DNA of 64,000 nucleotides from Desulfocapsaceae bacterium (GTDB lineage: Bacteria > Desulfobacterota > Desulfobulbia > Desulfobulbales > Desulfocapsaceae): contig JAUSAB010000030.1 of NCBI GenBank assembly GCA_030653035.1, positions 21,771-85,770 on the forward strand, given 5' to 3'. Below the pieces are notes generated by a model. It had not been told where the DNA came from, searched no databases, and saw nothing but the letters and a program-made list of their open reading frames with translations. This document shows, one piece after another, positions 26,399 through 35,806 of this stretch. The number at the start of each line of letters is the position of its first letter. Position 1 is the first letter of the stretch. A program made the position numbers and the translations under genes.

Positions 26399-27976
26399 TT
26401 AAAAAAGCAAATCAAGCAGATTTCTGTTTTCTGCGCTGGTAAACTGCACAAATGTTTGTTCAAACTTCTGGCGCACACTTGCCTGCTCTTCATGCAAATG
26501 GGTGATCAAGCCGCCAAGCGCGGCAGCTACCGGGACAACCTTTTGGGGCTCCCCACCAGCTAATCCATTCTGATACTGTGCCAACATCTTCTGCTGTACT
26601 GAGAGATCATTAAAACTCCCCAGATTATCCTGAAGTTTTTTGAGCGCCTTTACCAAAACATCCATTTCCGATTCAGGGAACAAAGACCGGTAAAACTCCA
26701 GCAGATAACGGAGTTTTTTACCCTGTATCCGCAAATGATGAAGGTCGGTATCAGGACTTTGCGGGCCAATCAAGGCACCATCCTTCATAATACGTTGCAA
26801 TCGTTTTCTGATCGCCTTCACAGCCACCTTTTTACAGGGCTTATGACCTGATGCCATCGCAGATGAAAGCAACGAATTTTCCACATAGCCTCGCCACTGT
26901 GTCAAATACTGTTGAAAACTCTTGGAACGAAAAGCCTTCTTCAGCCGTTGTCGCTCCTTGACGCGCTGCCGGGCAAGATCTTTTAAAAAAACAGACAATC
27001 CTTCCTGCAGCCCTTCAGGCAACAGGGAATGAAACGCATCTTTCTTCAGAAGATACACATCCAGATCACGAACAGGCCCGGTAACAAGGCCGATCTTCTG
27101 CAATCCTTGCTGAAAACGACCCACATCGGCAACAGGCAATCTCTTTTTCATGCTTCCAAGCAAAGCACGAGTCCGACGCAAGGCCACCCGAAAATCATGG
27201 AGGAATTCAGAATCAATATCCTCAAGAATACCGGGAATATTGCGCTCCATCCCTTCAAGAAGCTGAAGAAAGATTTTTTGCGCCGCCTGCACAACGCTCT
27301 CTGTCGGATCCAGGATAATGGAAAATTGAGAACGGTACTCAAGAGGTTTTCTCCCGCTGGCTACAAGGGCTAGACTCAAAATTCTCTCTTCTGAATATCC
27401 GGTTTTCCCCCCTCGACTTTGTACGAGATCCGCGACCTTGGTCAGGATCTTATCATAGCCACGAACCCCTTGTATCTGCAGGGCACCACCAAGATCTATC
27501 GGTTCCCCACCCTGTATCAACAATTGATTTCGCTCAAGAGAACCAGAAAGGACTATTTTCTGATCCCGGTTAACAAGCTGAAAGGATTGGGACTGCCGGA
27601 CAATATCGACCAGAGGAAGCAAGGCCCGAATCCCTGCCAGAAGACACAGCTTCTCGCCAAGGACACCACCTGTAAAATCCTGGGCAGAGAGTTTTTCAGA
27701 AACAGGCCCCTCAGCCTGAGCCCTGAATTCACCACTAAAATCAGTCAGAACATAACCCTTCTCGCCCAGACGCAGACAAATAAAGCCCTTGTCATATAAG
27801 CGCCAGTCAAAGGTGTCCAGATAACAGAGTGAAGAAACCGTCGCGCTGTCTTCCTGAAGCGTATATTTTGCAGAAAGTCCAGACAACAGAACCAAAACTT
27901 CCATCTGCCCAGACAGGGTATAGGTTCTACTGGATTCTTTCATTTTTTCTAAAAATTCAACTCCGGTAATCTGCAT
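26399..27976 (-). CDS. CHAD domain protein with degenerate N-terminal CYTH-like domain
   Basis: 525-residue protein. The N-terminal 200 residues contain a CYTH-like strand pattern (LCYLDTFDWRLYDKGFICLR) without a clear set of metal residues. Residues about 225-500 form a CHAD domain, a basic helical bundle that binds polyphosphate: FLHDFRVALRRTRALLGSM, VRDLDVYLL and LHHLRIQGKKLRYLLEFY with the conserved His, Arg and Lys. The ATG at 27976 overlaps argJ by 20 bp; ATG 27943 is an alternative. It is likely a polyphosphate-granule or phosphate-metabolism protein, transcribed with ParA-like and SixA genes. Confidence 0.86.
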   Translation of the reverse strand: MQITGVEFLEKMKESSRTYTLSGQMEVLVLLSGLSAKYTLQEDSATVSSLCYLDTFDWRLYDKGFICLRLGEKGYVLTDFSGEFRAQAEGPVSEKLSAQDFTGGVLGEKLCLLAGIRALLPLVDIVRQSQSFQLVNRDQKIVLSGSLERNQLLIQGGEPIDLGGALQIQGVRGYDKILTKVADLVQSRGGKTGYSEERILSLALVASGRKPLEYRSQFSIILDPTESVVQAAQKIFLQLLEGMERNIPGILEDIDSEFLHDFRVALRRTRALLGSMKKRLPVADVGRFQQGLQKIGLVTGPVRDLDVYLLKKDAFHSLLPEGLQEGLSVFLKDLARQRVKERQRLKKAFRSKSFQQYLTQWRGYVENSLLSSAMASGHKPCKKVAVKAIRKRLQRIMKDGALIGPQSPDTDLHHLRIQGKKLRYLLEFYRSLFPESEMDVLVKALKKLQDNLGSFNDLSVQQKMLAQYQNGLAGGEPQKVVPVAAALGGLITHLHEEQASVRQKFEQTFVQFTSAENRNLLDLLF

Positions 27977-29141
27977 TGATCTTCACATAATCAATTGAAA
28001 AATCACAGGTATAGACCTCGGCACAACCCGCTCCATCTTTCAAATCTATAGTCACCACAATATTTTTCTCTTTGAGGATCGCAGTTGCTGCCTTCTCGGC
28101 CTCTTTCCCCTGCCCCAGCCCATCCTTGACAATCATCACGTCACCGAATGAGATATCGACCCGTTCCGGATAGATGCGAACCCCTGAACGTCCCATGGCG
28201 GCAATGATCCGGCCCCAGTTGGCATCTTCGCCAAAAAAGGCGGTTTTGACCAGATTGGAGTTGGCCACGGTCCGGGCAATCTGCTCACCATCCTGCTCTT
28301 CTCTGGCCCCACAGACCCGAATGGTGATAAACTTGGTGGCGCCCTCACCGTCCGCCACTATCTGCAGGGCCAGATCCTTGAGCAGATCCCCCAAAGTCTC
28401 CTGAAAGATCTGATGATTGCCCGAGGTATTTTCATCGATCCAGGGATTATCGGCAGCGCCATTGGCCATCACCAGCACCATATCATTGGTGCTGGTATCG
28501 CCATCAATGGTAATCCGGTTGAAGGTACGCTCCACACCCGCGATCAAGGCGCTATGAAGTTGAGGAAAACTGATCTGGGCATCGGTCAGCACAAAGGCGA
28601 GCATGGTGGCCATATTGGGCATGATCATTCCCGCGCCCTTGGCCATTCCCATGAAATTCACCTCCTGTTCACCGATGACGACTGTCCGGTACGCCGTTTT
28701 GGGAACGGTATCCGTGGTCATAATAGCCTGGGCAACCTGCTCAAAATTGTCTGGGGACAATCCGGCCACCAGCCTGGGCATGGCTTTTTTAATGGCGTCT
28801 ACGTTCAACTGCTCACCAATAACACCGGTCGATGAGACCTGTACCATCTCATCTGCAATGCCTAAGGCCAATGCAGCACAATTGCTGGTAGCAATAGCTG
28901 CCTGCATGCCCGCCTCGCCGGTACAGGCATTGGCGCAACCGCTGTTGACTAAAATGGCCTGCGCCTTTCCCTTTTTCAGGCGCTCCATATCGAGGACAAC
29001 AGGCGCCGCCTTCACCTGATTAGTGGTAAAGGCCCCGGCAGTGACCGCTGGCGCCTCACTGAAGATAAGACCGAGATCCATTCTATCTGCATATCTGATA
29101 CCGGCAGCAATTGCCGCTGTTTTAAACCCTTTGATTTTCAT
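27957..29141 (-). CDS. argJ: Bifunctional glutamate N-acetyltransferase / ornithine acetyltransferase ArgJ
   Basis: 394-residue enzyme of arginine biosynthesis that transfers acetyl from N-acetylornithine to glutamate and also makes N-acetylglutamate. The autocleavage site is seen in MIMPNMATMLAFVLTDA, where Thr of ATML becomes the nucleophile of the beta chain. Other family blocks are GVITTNQ-like FTTNQVKAAPV, NSGCANACTG and GRSGVRIYPE. Length is normal. It heads the minus-strand run argJ-CHAD-ParA-SixA-MFS, overlapping the CHAD gene by 20 bp. No other arg gene is in the window. Confidence 0.95.
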   Translation of the reverse strand: MKIKGFKTAAIAAGIRYADRMDLGLIFSEAPAVTAGAFTTNQVKAAPVVLDMERLKKGKAQAILVNSGCANACTGEAGMQAAIATSNCAALALGIADEMVQVSSTGVIGEQLNVDAIKKAMPRLVAGLSPDNFEQVAQAIMTTDTVPKTAYRTVVIGEQEVNFMGMAKGAGMIMPNMATMLAFVLTDAQISFPQLHSALIAGVERTFNRITIDGDTSTNDMVLVMANGAADNPWIDENTSGNHQIFQETLGDLLKDLALQIVADGEGATKFITIRVCGAREEQDGEQIARTVANSNLVKTAFFGEDANWGRIIAAMGRSGVRIYPERVDISFGDVMIVKDGLGQGKEAEKAATAILKEKNIVVTIDLKDGAGCAEVYTCDFSIDYVKINADYRS

Positions 29142-29352
29142 TCTCTTTCTCTTTACATTATTGAATCATTGAGAACATATACTTCTTTTCCCCTCGCCAA
29201 AAATATCTCCTTAACAAATAAAGTTACCACCCATCCTACCAAATATGCCAGTTAAAAATAAAGAGGTTTCCAGTTTCCCTATTCAAGTGTAGAATTGCAA
29301 CCGATTATCTTGGGATACATCCTGTCAATTCCACCTCTACTCACCACCTGCT

Positions 29353-30069
29353 ATGCGGATTCTTCTTCTCTCAGATATCCATGGGAACCTTCCCGCCCTG
29401 ATTGCCATTGACCGCTTCTTTGCCGATACCCCCTTTGATGTCATCTGCAACTGCGGAGACTCCACGGTGTATGCACCCTTCCCCAACGAAACATTGCAGT
29501 GGCTGCAAGACAGAACGGCCTACTCCATTCGGGGAAATACCGACGATAAAGTCATAACCCTGCTTCAAGGGGGAACCTTTAAAAAACCCCATAATGAAGA
29601 GAAGCGCATCATGTACCGGTCAACGGTGGAGACCTTGAATGACCAAAGCAAAGAATACCTGCTCTCCCTGAAGGACTCTCAGCGGCTGCATCTAAGCAAT
29701 TTCACCATCGGTCTTTTTCATGGCAGCCCTGACCACCCCAGAGAGCTGCTCTTTGCCGATACCCCGAACAGCCGCTTTCAAGAACTCAGCCTGCTGACTG
29801 ACTGCCGGATCGTTATCACCGGCCATTCTCATTCTCCCTACCATAAAAACATTCACGGCACTCATTTTATCAATCCGGGTAGTGCCGGCAGGATGTTTGA
29901 TGGTAATCCTGCAGCCAGTTGCGCCACCCTGACCCTCTCCCAACAGGATGTGCAGGTCGATCTCCACCGGATTGCTTATTCGGTGGAAGAAGTGGTAACA
30001 GCCTTACACCAGCAGCATCTTCCGGAAATATACACGGAGATGTTTCGCCAGGGGCGAAAATTAAATTAA
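29353..30069 (+). CDS. YfcE/MJ0936-type metallophosphoesterase
   Basis: 238-residue calcineurin-like phosphodiesterase. Metal-site motifs are in order: ILLLSDIHGNLPAL (DxH), NCGDSTVY (GD), IRGNTDD (GNxD), FHGSPDHPR and ITGHSHSPYHK (GHxH), followed by INPGSAGR. It matches the YfcE family, which hydrolyses phosphodiesters in vitro; the natural substrate is unknown. It starts divergently from argJ (211-bp gap with nothing recognisable) and is 36 bp upstream of rsmA. Confidence 0.88.
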   Translation: MRILLLSDIHGNLPALIAIDRFFADTPFDVICNCGDSTVYAPFPNETLQWLQDRTAYSIRGNTDDKVITLLQGGTFKKPHNEEKRIMYRSTVETLNDQSKEYLLSLKDSQRLHLSNFTIGLFHGSPDHPRELLFADTPNSRFQELSLLTDCRIVITGHSHSPYHKNIHGTHFINPGSAGRMFDGNPAASCATLTLSQQDVQVDLHRIAYSVEEVVTALHQQHLPEIYTEMFRQGRKLN

Positions 30070-30105
30070 ATCAAAGACATCTTGACAGCATAATCTGGTA
30101 AATCA

Positions 30106-30987
30106 ATGACCACACCTCACAATACCCGATCATCCCTTGAGCAATATCAACTGACCCCCAAAAAACGGTTTGGCCAGAACTTCCTTGTCCATGCCGGGAC
30201 CGCCGAGGCCATTGTCCGGGCGGGCAAGATCAGCGCTGATAACATCATCATGGAGGTCGGTGTTGGCCTGGGCGCCCTCACCCGTCCCTTGGCCCACGCC
30301 GCCAGACAGGTTATCGGCCTGGAGGTCGACAGCGGCCTGATCAGGTTTCATCAGGAAGAAGCTGACCTGCCTGAGAATGTCACCCTGATCCACCAGGATG
30401 TATTAAAGGCTGATTTTCATGCCCTCTACGAGCAGTGTCAGGGGCCGATCATGATCATGGCTAATCTGCCTTACTCCATTTCCAATCCTTTTCTGTTTAA
30501 ACTGATTGAGAACCAGGAAAAGATGGCCTGGGCCACCATCATGCTGCAAAAGGAAGTGGCTGACCGGTTGACCGCCCAGCCTGGAACCAAACAATATGGG
30601 GTGCCCACGGTTTTGCTCAGTGCCTGCGCCACGGTGACACGACTCATGACTCTGAAACCTGCGGAATTTCATCCCCGACCCAAAATTGACTCGGTGGTGG
30701 TACGGATTGATTTTGACCGGCAGACCGAGCGGCTCAAGGCCCTCCCTCCGTATGACCATGCCCTGCTCCATCGCGTCGTCCGCGGCGCCTTCAGCCAGCG
30801 GCGCAAGACCCTGCTCAACACCCTGAGCAGCAGCAAGCTCCTGCCCATGATCGGCGAAGAGGAAAAGGCAACGATCAAATCCCTGACCGAAGTCGTCATC
30901 CGCAAGGCCGGCATTGAGCCAACGGCCAGAGCTGAAGATCTGACCCTTGAGGATTTTGTCCGACTCACCCTGGCATTTGCCGAATAG
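30106..30987 (+). CDS. rsmA: 16S rRNA dimethyladenosine transferase RsmA
   Basis: 293-residue methyltransferase that dimethylates the two adjacent adenosines near the 3' end of 16S rRNA. Motifs: KKRFGQNFL at the N-terminus, MEVGVGLGALT (SAM loop), VIGLEVDSGL, and the catalytic NLPYSIS. The C-terminal helical domain has RGAFSQRRKTLLNTL. Length is slightly above the E. coli enzyme (273). The gene lies between the phosphodiesterase and the alcohol dehydrogenase with short gaps (36 and 35 bp), so the three are probably one transcript. Confidence 0.96.
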   Translation: MTTPHNTRSSLEQYQLTPKKRFGQNFLVHAGTAEAIVRAGKISADNIIMEVGVGLGALTRPLAHAARQVIGLEVDSGLIRFHQEEADLPENVTLIHQDVLKADFHALYEQCQGPIMIMANLPYSISNPFLFKLIENQEKMAWATIMLQKEVADRLTAQPGTKQYGVPTVLLSACATVTRLMTLKPAEFHPRPKIDSVVVRIDFDRQTERLKALPPYDHALLHRVVRGAFSQRRKTLLNTLSSSKLLPMIGEEEKATIKSLTEVVIRKAGIEPTARAEDLTLEDFVRLTLAFAE

Positions 30988-31022
30988 AGCGTCATCTCGC
31001 TCCCTTTCAAAACTCACACAGC

Positions 31023-32183
31023 ATGCAAAACTTCGTCTTCCATAATCCGACCAAAATCCTGTTCGGCAAGGGTACCATCCCCGCCATCGGCCCTGAAACT
31101 GTTGCCTTTGGCACCAGAGTGTTGCTGGTCTATGGCTCCGGCTCCATCAAACGAAACGGGGTTTACCAACAGGTCACCGACTCCCTGCTCAAGGCCGGGG
31201 CTGAGATTGTTGAACATCCGGGAGTCCAATCCAATCCTGTTCTCAGCCATGTGCAGGAAGGCATTACCCTGGCCAAAAAGCAGAAGTGCCAGGTTATCTG
31301 CGCCGTCGGCGGCGGATCGGTGATTGATGAGGCCAAGGCTATCTGCGCCGGCGCGGTGGTGAATTATGATGTCTGGAAATTCTTTACCGGCAAGAAATCC
31401 GTCACCTGCCCCCTGCCCCTGACCACCGTCCTGACCCTGGCCGCATCGGGATCGGAAATGAACTCCGGCATGGTCATCACCAACGAAGAGACCAGACAGA
31501 AATTCGGTTTCGCCAACAAGAAGCTCTATCCCAAGACCTCCATCCTTGACCCGGAGGCAACCTATACCGTTCCTGCCGATTACACCGTCTACGGCGCGGT
31601 GGATGCCATCGCCCACGTCCTTGAGTTCTACTTCACCACTCAAGACCCGGCCACACCGGTTCAGGACCGGCTCATGGAAGGACTCATTATCAACGCCATG
31701 GAGAGCTGCGACCGGGTGCTGGCCGACCTGTACGACTATCAGGGCCGCGCCGATCTCATGTGGACGGCCACCCTGGCCCTGAACGGGCTGACCGCCGCCG
31801 GACTTGGCAAGGTAGGATTCCCCATGCACCTGATCGAACACTCCCTCTCCGCGCTCTACAATGTCCCCCACGGGGCAGGACTCTCAGCGGTCATTTCCGG
31901 CTGGATGCGCCTCCAGTGCCAAGCAACGCCCCAGCGTTTCGCCCAGTTTGCCGAGCGCATCTTTGATCTCAGGAGCGGTAGCACGGAAGAACGAGCTCAG
32001 AAAGGGATTGATGCATTGAAGCAATGGTTTGAGAAGGTGCGCAGCCCCACCTCACTTGCAGCACTAAAAATCCCGGCACAGGACATCCCTAAGATTGCCG
32101 AAAATGCGGTCACCCTGGCTAGTGTCTGGCGGATGCCAGATTATGACTGTGAACGAATCCAGACCATTCTGGCTGGGTGTTAG
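31023..32183 (+). CDS. Iron-containing alcohol dehydrogenase (butanol dehydrogenase type)
   Basis: 386-residue group III alcohol dehydrogenase. The N-terminal Rossmann half starts FHNPTKILFGKGTI and has the nucleotide loop CAVGGGSVIDEAKAI. The iron-binding residues are visible in GAVDAIAHVLEFY (Asp, His), HLIEHSLSA (His) and NVPHGAGLSAV (His). The sequence fits the YqdH/BdhA-type NAD(P)H-dependent aldehyde/butanol reductases. It probably reduces short-chain aldehydes during fermentation or runs in the reverse direction; the substrate cannot be read from the sequence. Confidence 0.93.
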   Translation: MQNFVFHNPTKILFGKGTIPAIGPETVAFGTRVLLVYGSGSIKRNGVYQQVTDSLLKAGAEIVEHPGVQSNPVLSHVQEGITLAKKQKCQVICAVGGGSVIDEAKAICAGAVVNYDVWKFFTGKKSVTCPLPLTTVLTLAASGSEMNSGMVITNEETRQKFGFANKKLYPKTSILDPEATYTVPADYTVYGAVDAIAHVLEFYFTTQDPATPVQDRLMEGLIINAMESCDRVLADLYDYQGRADLMWTATLALNGLTAAGLGKVGFPMHLIEHSLSALYNVPHGAGLSAVISGWMRLQCQATPQRFAQFAERIFDLRSGSTEERAQKGIDALKQWFEKVRSPTSLAALKIPAQDIPKIAENAVTLASVWRMPDYDCERIQTILAGC

Positions 32184-32264
32184 GAGCGGTTTTCAAAGCA
32201 TTCTCTATAACTGGTTGAAACTTGCAGGAACGACTATTTTTTTTAACTTAAGAGGAGGTTGTAA

Positions 32265-35200
32265 ATGAGGAAAAAGATTTTACGGTTACGTGCCAAAGGT
32301 TTTATGTCTTTGGCGATTTTACCACTATTGCTGTTCTTTGCCGTTACTATTCACGCCGCATCTGTTCTTGATGGCTTCAACCCGAATGCAAACGACAATG
32401 TCTCTGCCATCGCCGTGCAGGCCGATGGCAAAATCCTCGTCGGCGGTAATTTCATCTCCATCGGCGGCCTGACAAGAAACCGTATTGCCCGGCTTAATGC
32501 TGACGGCACGGCGGATACAACCTTTGACCCCAATGCAAATGGCTCTGTCTCTTCCATCGCTGTACAGACCGACGGCAAGATTCTCGTCGGCGGTGATTTC
32601 ATCTCCATCGGCGGCCTGACCAGGAACCATATTGCCCGGCTTAATGCTGACGGCACGGCGGATACAACCTTCAACCCGAATGCAAACAGCTCTGTCTCTT
32701 CCATCGCTGTACAGACCGACGGCAAGATTCTCGTCGGCGGTGATTTCATCTCCATCGGCGGCCTGTCCAGAAACCGTATTGCCCGGCTCAATGAGGACGG
32801 CACGGCGGATTCAACCTTCAACCCGAATGCAGATAACACTATCTCTACCATAGCCGTGCAGGCCAACGGCAAGATCCTCGTCGGCGGTGCTTTCTCCACC
32901 ATAAATGGCCAGACCAGAAACTGTATTGCCCGGCTCAATGCTGACGGCACACTGGATACAACCTTCAACCCCAATGCAAATGGCAATGTCCAATCCCTGG
33001 CCATGCAGACCGACGGCAAGATCCTCGTCGGCGGTGGTTTCACCTCTATCGGCGGCCTAACCAGGAACAATATTGCCCGACTTAATGCCGACGGCACGGC
33101 GGATACAACCTTCAACCCCAATGCCGATATCTTTGTCTGGTCCATAGCCGTGCAAGCCGACGGCAAGATCCTTGTCGGCGGTTTTTTCACCTCCATCGGC
33201 GGCCAAGCCAGGAACAATATAGCCCGACTTAATGCCGACGGCACGGCGGATATAACCTTTAACCCCAATGCAGATAACATGGTCCTGTCCATAGCCATAC
33301 AGACAGATGGCAAGGTCCTCGTCGGCGGCATTTTTACCTCCATTGGTGGCCAGACCAGGAGCTACATAGCCCAACTCTATGCTGACGGCATGACAGACAC
33401 AGACCTCAATCCAAGTGCAAATGGTTCTGTCTATTCCCTGGCCGAGCAAGCAGACGGCAAGGTCCTCGTCGGCGGCGATTTCACTTCCATAGGCGGCCAG
33501 GTCAGAAACAGGATAGCCAGACTCAACACTGACGGCACAGTGGATACAACTTTCAACCCAAATGCAAATAGCTTTGTCTTTTCCATAGCCATACAGACCG
33601 ACGGCAAGATCCTCGTCAGCGGCAACTTCACCTCCATAGGCGGCCAGGCCAGAAACAGGATAGCCCGGCTTAATACTGATGGCACGGTAGATGCAACCTT
33701 CAACCCAAATGCAAATAGCTATATCTTTTCCTTAGCCGTGCAGACTAACGGCAAGATCCTCGTCGGCGGTGACTTCACCTCCATAGGCGGCCAGGCCAAG
33801 AATTATATTGCCCGGCTTAATACTGATGGCACAGTGGATACAGACTTCAACCCGGATGCAAATAACATTGTCTCTTCCATAGCCATTCAGGCCGATGACA
33901 AGATCCTCGTCAGCGGTAACTTCACCACCATCAGTGGCCAGGCCAAGAACTATATTGCCCGACTTAATACTGATGGCACGGTGGATGCCGCCTTCAACCC
34001 GAATCCAAATAACATTGTCTCTTCCCTCGCCGTGCAGACTAACGGCAAGATCCTCGTCGGCGGCAACTTCACCTCCATAGGCGGCCAGACCAGGAAATAT
34101 ATTGCCCGGCTTAATATTGACGGCACCGCAGATACTGACTTCACACCGGATGCAAACAACTCTGTCTCTTCCATAGTCATTCAAGCCGACGGCAAGATCC
34201 TTGTCAGCGGCAACTTCACCTCCATAGGCGGCCAGGCCAGGAACTATATTGCCCGGCTCAATACTGACGGCACGGCAGATATTGACTTCAACCCGAATGC
34301 AAATAACTCAGTCTTTTCCATAGTCATTCAGGCAGACGGCAAGATCGTCGTCGGTGGTAATTTCACCACCATAGACGGCCAGACCAGGAATTATATTGCC
34401 CGGTTAAGCGTTGATGAAGCTGCGCTTCAGAAACTCTCCGTTTCAATAGATGGCACAACTATAAACTGGACAAGAAGTCAGTCATCACCGGAAGTGCATG
34501 ATGTGATTTTTGAAAAGTCACCTGACAGGATCACCTGGACATCATTAGGAATGGCAACTCGAATAAGCGGAGGATGGCAACTCACCGGCCAGACCCTCCT
34601 TTTGAGGGAGAATGGCTATGTCAGGGCAATGGGCAAGACATATGGCGGTATGTACAATGGATCAACATCATCCAATGAATCAGTGCGCCAGTATTATTTG
34701 GACTTCTATACCCTCATGACCAATCAAGGTGGCACAGGGACAGGCACGGTAACAAGCAATCCCACAGGAATCAGTTGCGGAGCAGATTGTTCAGATTTAT
34801 ATACCACCGGCACCAGCGTGGCCCTTACCGCTACTTCTGCCACCGGCTCCACCTTCACCGGCTGGAGTGGCGATTGCACGGGGACAGACAACCCCTTTGA
34901 CGTACTGATCGACACCAATAAAACCTGCACCGCAACTTTTACTCTCAATCAGTACACCCTGGCCGTCAACAAAGCCGGGACAGGTGCGGGCACGATCGGT
35001 GGCAGCGGAACCTATGATTATGGAACAACACACCCGGTAACCGCTACCGCTACCACCGGATCTACCTTCACCGGCTGGAGCGGCGACTGCTCGGGGACAG
35101 ACAGCCCCTTTGACGTGGTCATCGACGGCGACAAAACCTGTATCGCCACCTTCACCCTCAACCAGTATACCTTCATTACCAACATAACAACAGGCACTGG

Positions 35201-35435
35201 TAGCGGCACGGTAACAGGTGGCGGAATCTATGCTTATGGAACAATAATACAGCTAACCGCAACCGCAGCCCCAGGCTCCATCTTTACCGGATGGAGCGGC
35301 AACAACTGCTCAGGTACAGATAACCCGCTGAGCGTGATTATCGACGGCAGTACAACCTGCATCGCAAACTTTGATTTAGTTCAAAAATTTCCATGGTCGA
35401 TGTTCTTGCCAGCCATTACCAAAGAAAACCCTTGA
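32265..35435 (+). CDS. Secreted 14-repeat beta-propeller (delta-60 type) protein with InlB-like C-terminal repeats
   Basis: 1056-residue exported protein. The signal peptide is residues 1-31 (LPLLLFFAVTIHA). Residues 38-723 hold fourteen consecutive 49-residue delta-60-type repeats with core SIAVQTDGKILVGGDFTSIGG followed by RNYIARLN-DGT-D. A linker domain follows (724-810), then three copies of an InlB/bacterial-repeat module with ATTGSTFTGWSGDCSGTD and a short C-terminal end. A strong AAGAGGAGG ribosome site precedes ATG 32265. No anchor or sorting signal is seen, so it is secreted or surface-attached by an unknown route. Binding or adhesion is likely; an enzyme domain is not evident. Confidence 0.9.
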   Translation: MRKKILRLRAKGFMSLAILPLLLFFAVTIHAASVLDGFNPNANDNVSAIAVQADGKILVGGNFISIGGLTRNRIARLNADGTADTTFDPNANGSVSSIAVQTDGKILVGGDFISIGGLTRNHIARLNADGTADTTFNPNANSSVSSIAVQTDGKILVGGDFISIGGLSRNRIARLNEDGTADSTFNPNADNTISTIAVQANGKILVGGAFSTINGQTRNCIARLNADGTLDTTFNPNANGNVQSLAMQTDGKILVGGGFTSIGGLTRNNIARLNADGTADTTFNPNADIFVWSIAVQADGKILVGGFFTSIGGQARNNIARLNADGTADITFNPNADNMVLSIAIQTDGKVLVGGIFTSIGGQTRSYIAQLYADGMTDTDLNPSANGSVYSLAEQADGKVLVGGDFTSIGGQVRNRIARLNTDGTVDTTFNPNANSFVFSIAIQTDGKILVSGNFTSIGGQARNRIARLNTDGTVDATFNPNANSYIFSLAVQTNGKILVGGDFTSIGGQAKNYIARLNTDGTVDTDFNPDANNIVSSIAIQADDKILVSGNFTTISGQAKNYIARLNTDGTVDAAFNPNPNNIVSSLAVQTNGKILVGGNFTSIGGQTRKYIARLNIDGTADTDFTPDANNSVSSIVIQADGKILVSGNFTSIGGQARNYIARLNTDGTADIDFNPNANNSVFSIVIQADGKIVVGGNFTTIDGQTRNYIARLSVDEAALQKLSVSIDGTTINWTRSQSSPEVHDVIFEKSPDRITWTSLGMATRISGGWQLTGQTLLLRENGYVRAMGKTYGGMYNGSTSSNESVRQYYLDFYTLMTNQGGTGTGTVTSNPTGISCGADCSDLYTTGTSVALTATSATGSTFTGWSGDCTGTDNPFDVLIDTNKTCTATFTLNQYTLAVNKAGTGAGTIGGSGTYDYGTTHPVTATATTGSTFTGWSGDCSGTDSPFDVVIDGDKTCIATFTLNQYTFITNITTGTGSGTVTGGGIYAYGTIIQLTATAAPGSIFTGWSGNNCSGTDNPLSVIIDGSTTCIANFDLVQKFPWSMFLPAITKENP
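32376..34433 (+). repeat. Fourteen in-frame 147-bp tandem repeats
   Basis: Each unit is 147 bp (49 codons) and neighbouring units are very similar in DNA (for example GACGGCAAGATCCTCGTCGG recurs in most). The copies number 14 with no partial unit, consistent with expansion by slippage or unequal crossing-over. Confidence 0.88.
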
Positions 35436-35449
35436 TAGAGGAAAAAGCT

Positions 35450-35484
35450 ATGGGCCATCAAGGAGAATTTCCTTGATGGCCCAT
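35450..35484. terminator. 15-bp perfect-stem hairpin after the propeller gene
   Basis: ATGGGCCATCAAGGA pairs with TCCTTGATGGCCCAT across GAATT, 15 bp after the stop. No U-run follows on the plus strand (GGAAAAAG), so it is either a weak terminator or a stability hairpin; on the minus strand a TTTTT run follows a few bases on. Confidence 0.6.
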
Positions 35485-35630
35485 GGAAAAAGTTGAACGC
35501 AACCCAAACAGACCTCTTTCGCTATCCCCTTAAAAATAGGGATCCATATCTGTTAACACCCCAGAAAATACCTGATTCCTGCATACACGAAAGTAACGAA
35601 GAGAAACATGAGGGACTGTCGATGTCTCGC

Positions 35631-35700
35631 TCAGTCAAGTACCACCGGCAAAGCCGGTGGTACTTGACTGATTTTGAACCGCTCGAAGCGGTTCAAAATC
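35631..35700. repeat. Two adjacent long perfect palindromes (IS200/IS605-like end or REP-type element)
   Basis: A 19-bp perfect stem with AAA loop (35631-35671; core CCACCGGCAAAGCCGGTGG) is followed at once by a 14-bp stem with CGA loop (35670-35700; GATTTTGAACCGCT...). A third, imperfect copy of the first (CCACCGGCAGAGTCGGTGG) lies near 35747-35765. Subterminal hairpins of this CCACCGGC type occur at ends of IS200/IS605 elements. No transposase or TnpB gene is present in the 371-bp gap 35436-35806. Confidence 0.65.
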
Positions 35701-35806
35701 GTGAGACTTCCCCCTTATTCCCGGAATTGTCAAACTTTGTGAGTCCACCGGCAGAGTCGGTGGTTTACCGTTTTTTATTACATGCAAGAACATCCATGCA
35801 CATTTT

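Noticed and set aside
32211..32226. Sigma-54-like CTGGTTGAAACTTGCA before the propeller gene
   Set aside because: GG and GC are 9 bases apart instead of 10, so the spacing is wrong for RpoN.
32376..34433. Regular repeats that could suggest a CRISPR array
   Set aside because: The units are 147 bp, contiguous, in frame and translate into one beta-propeller family; there are no spacers.
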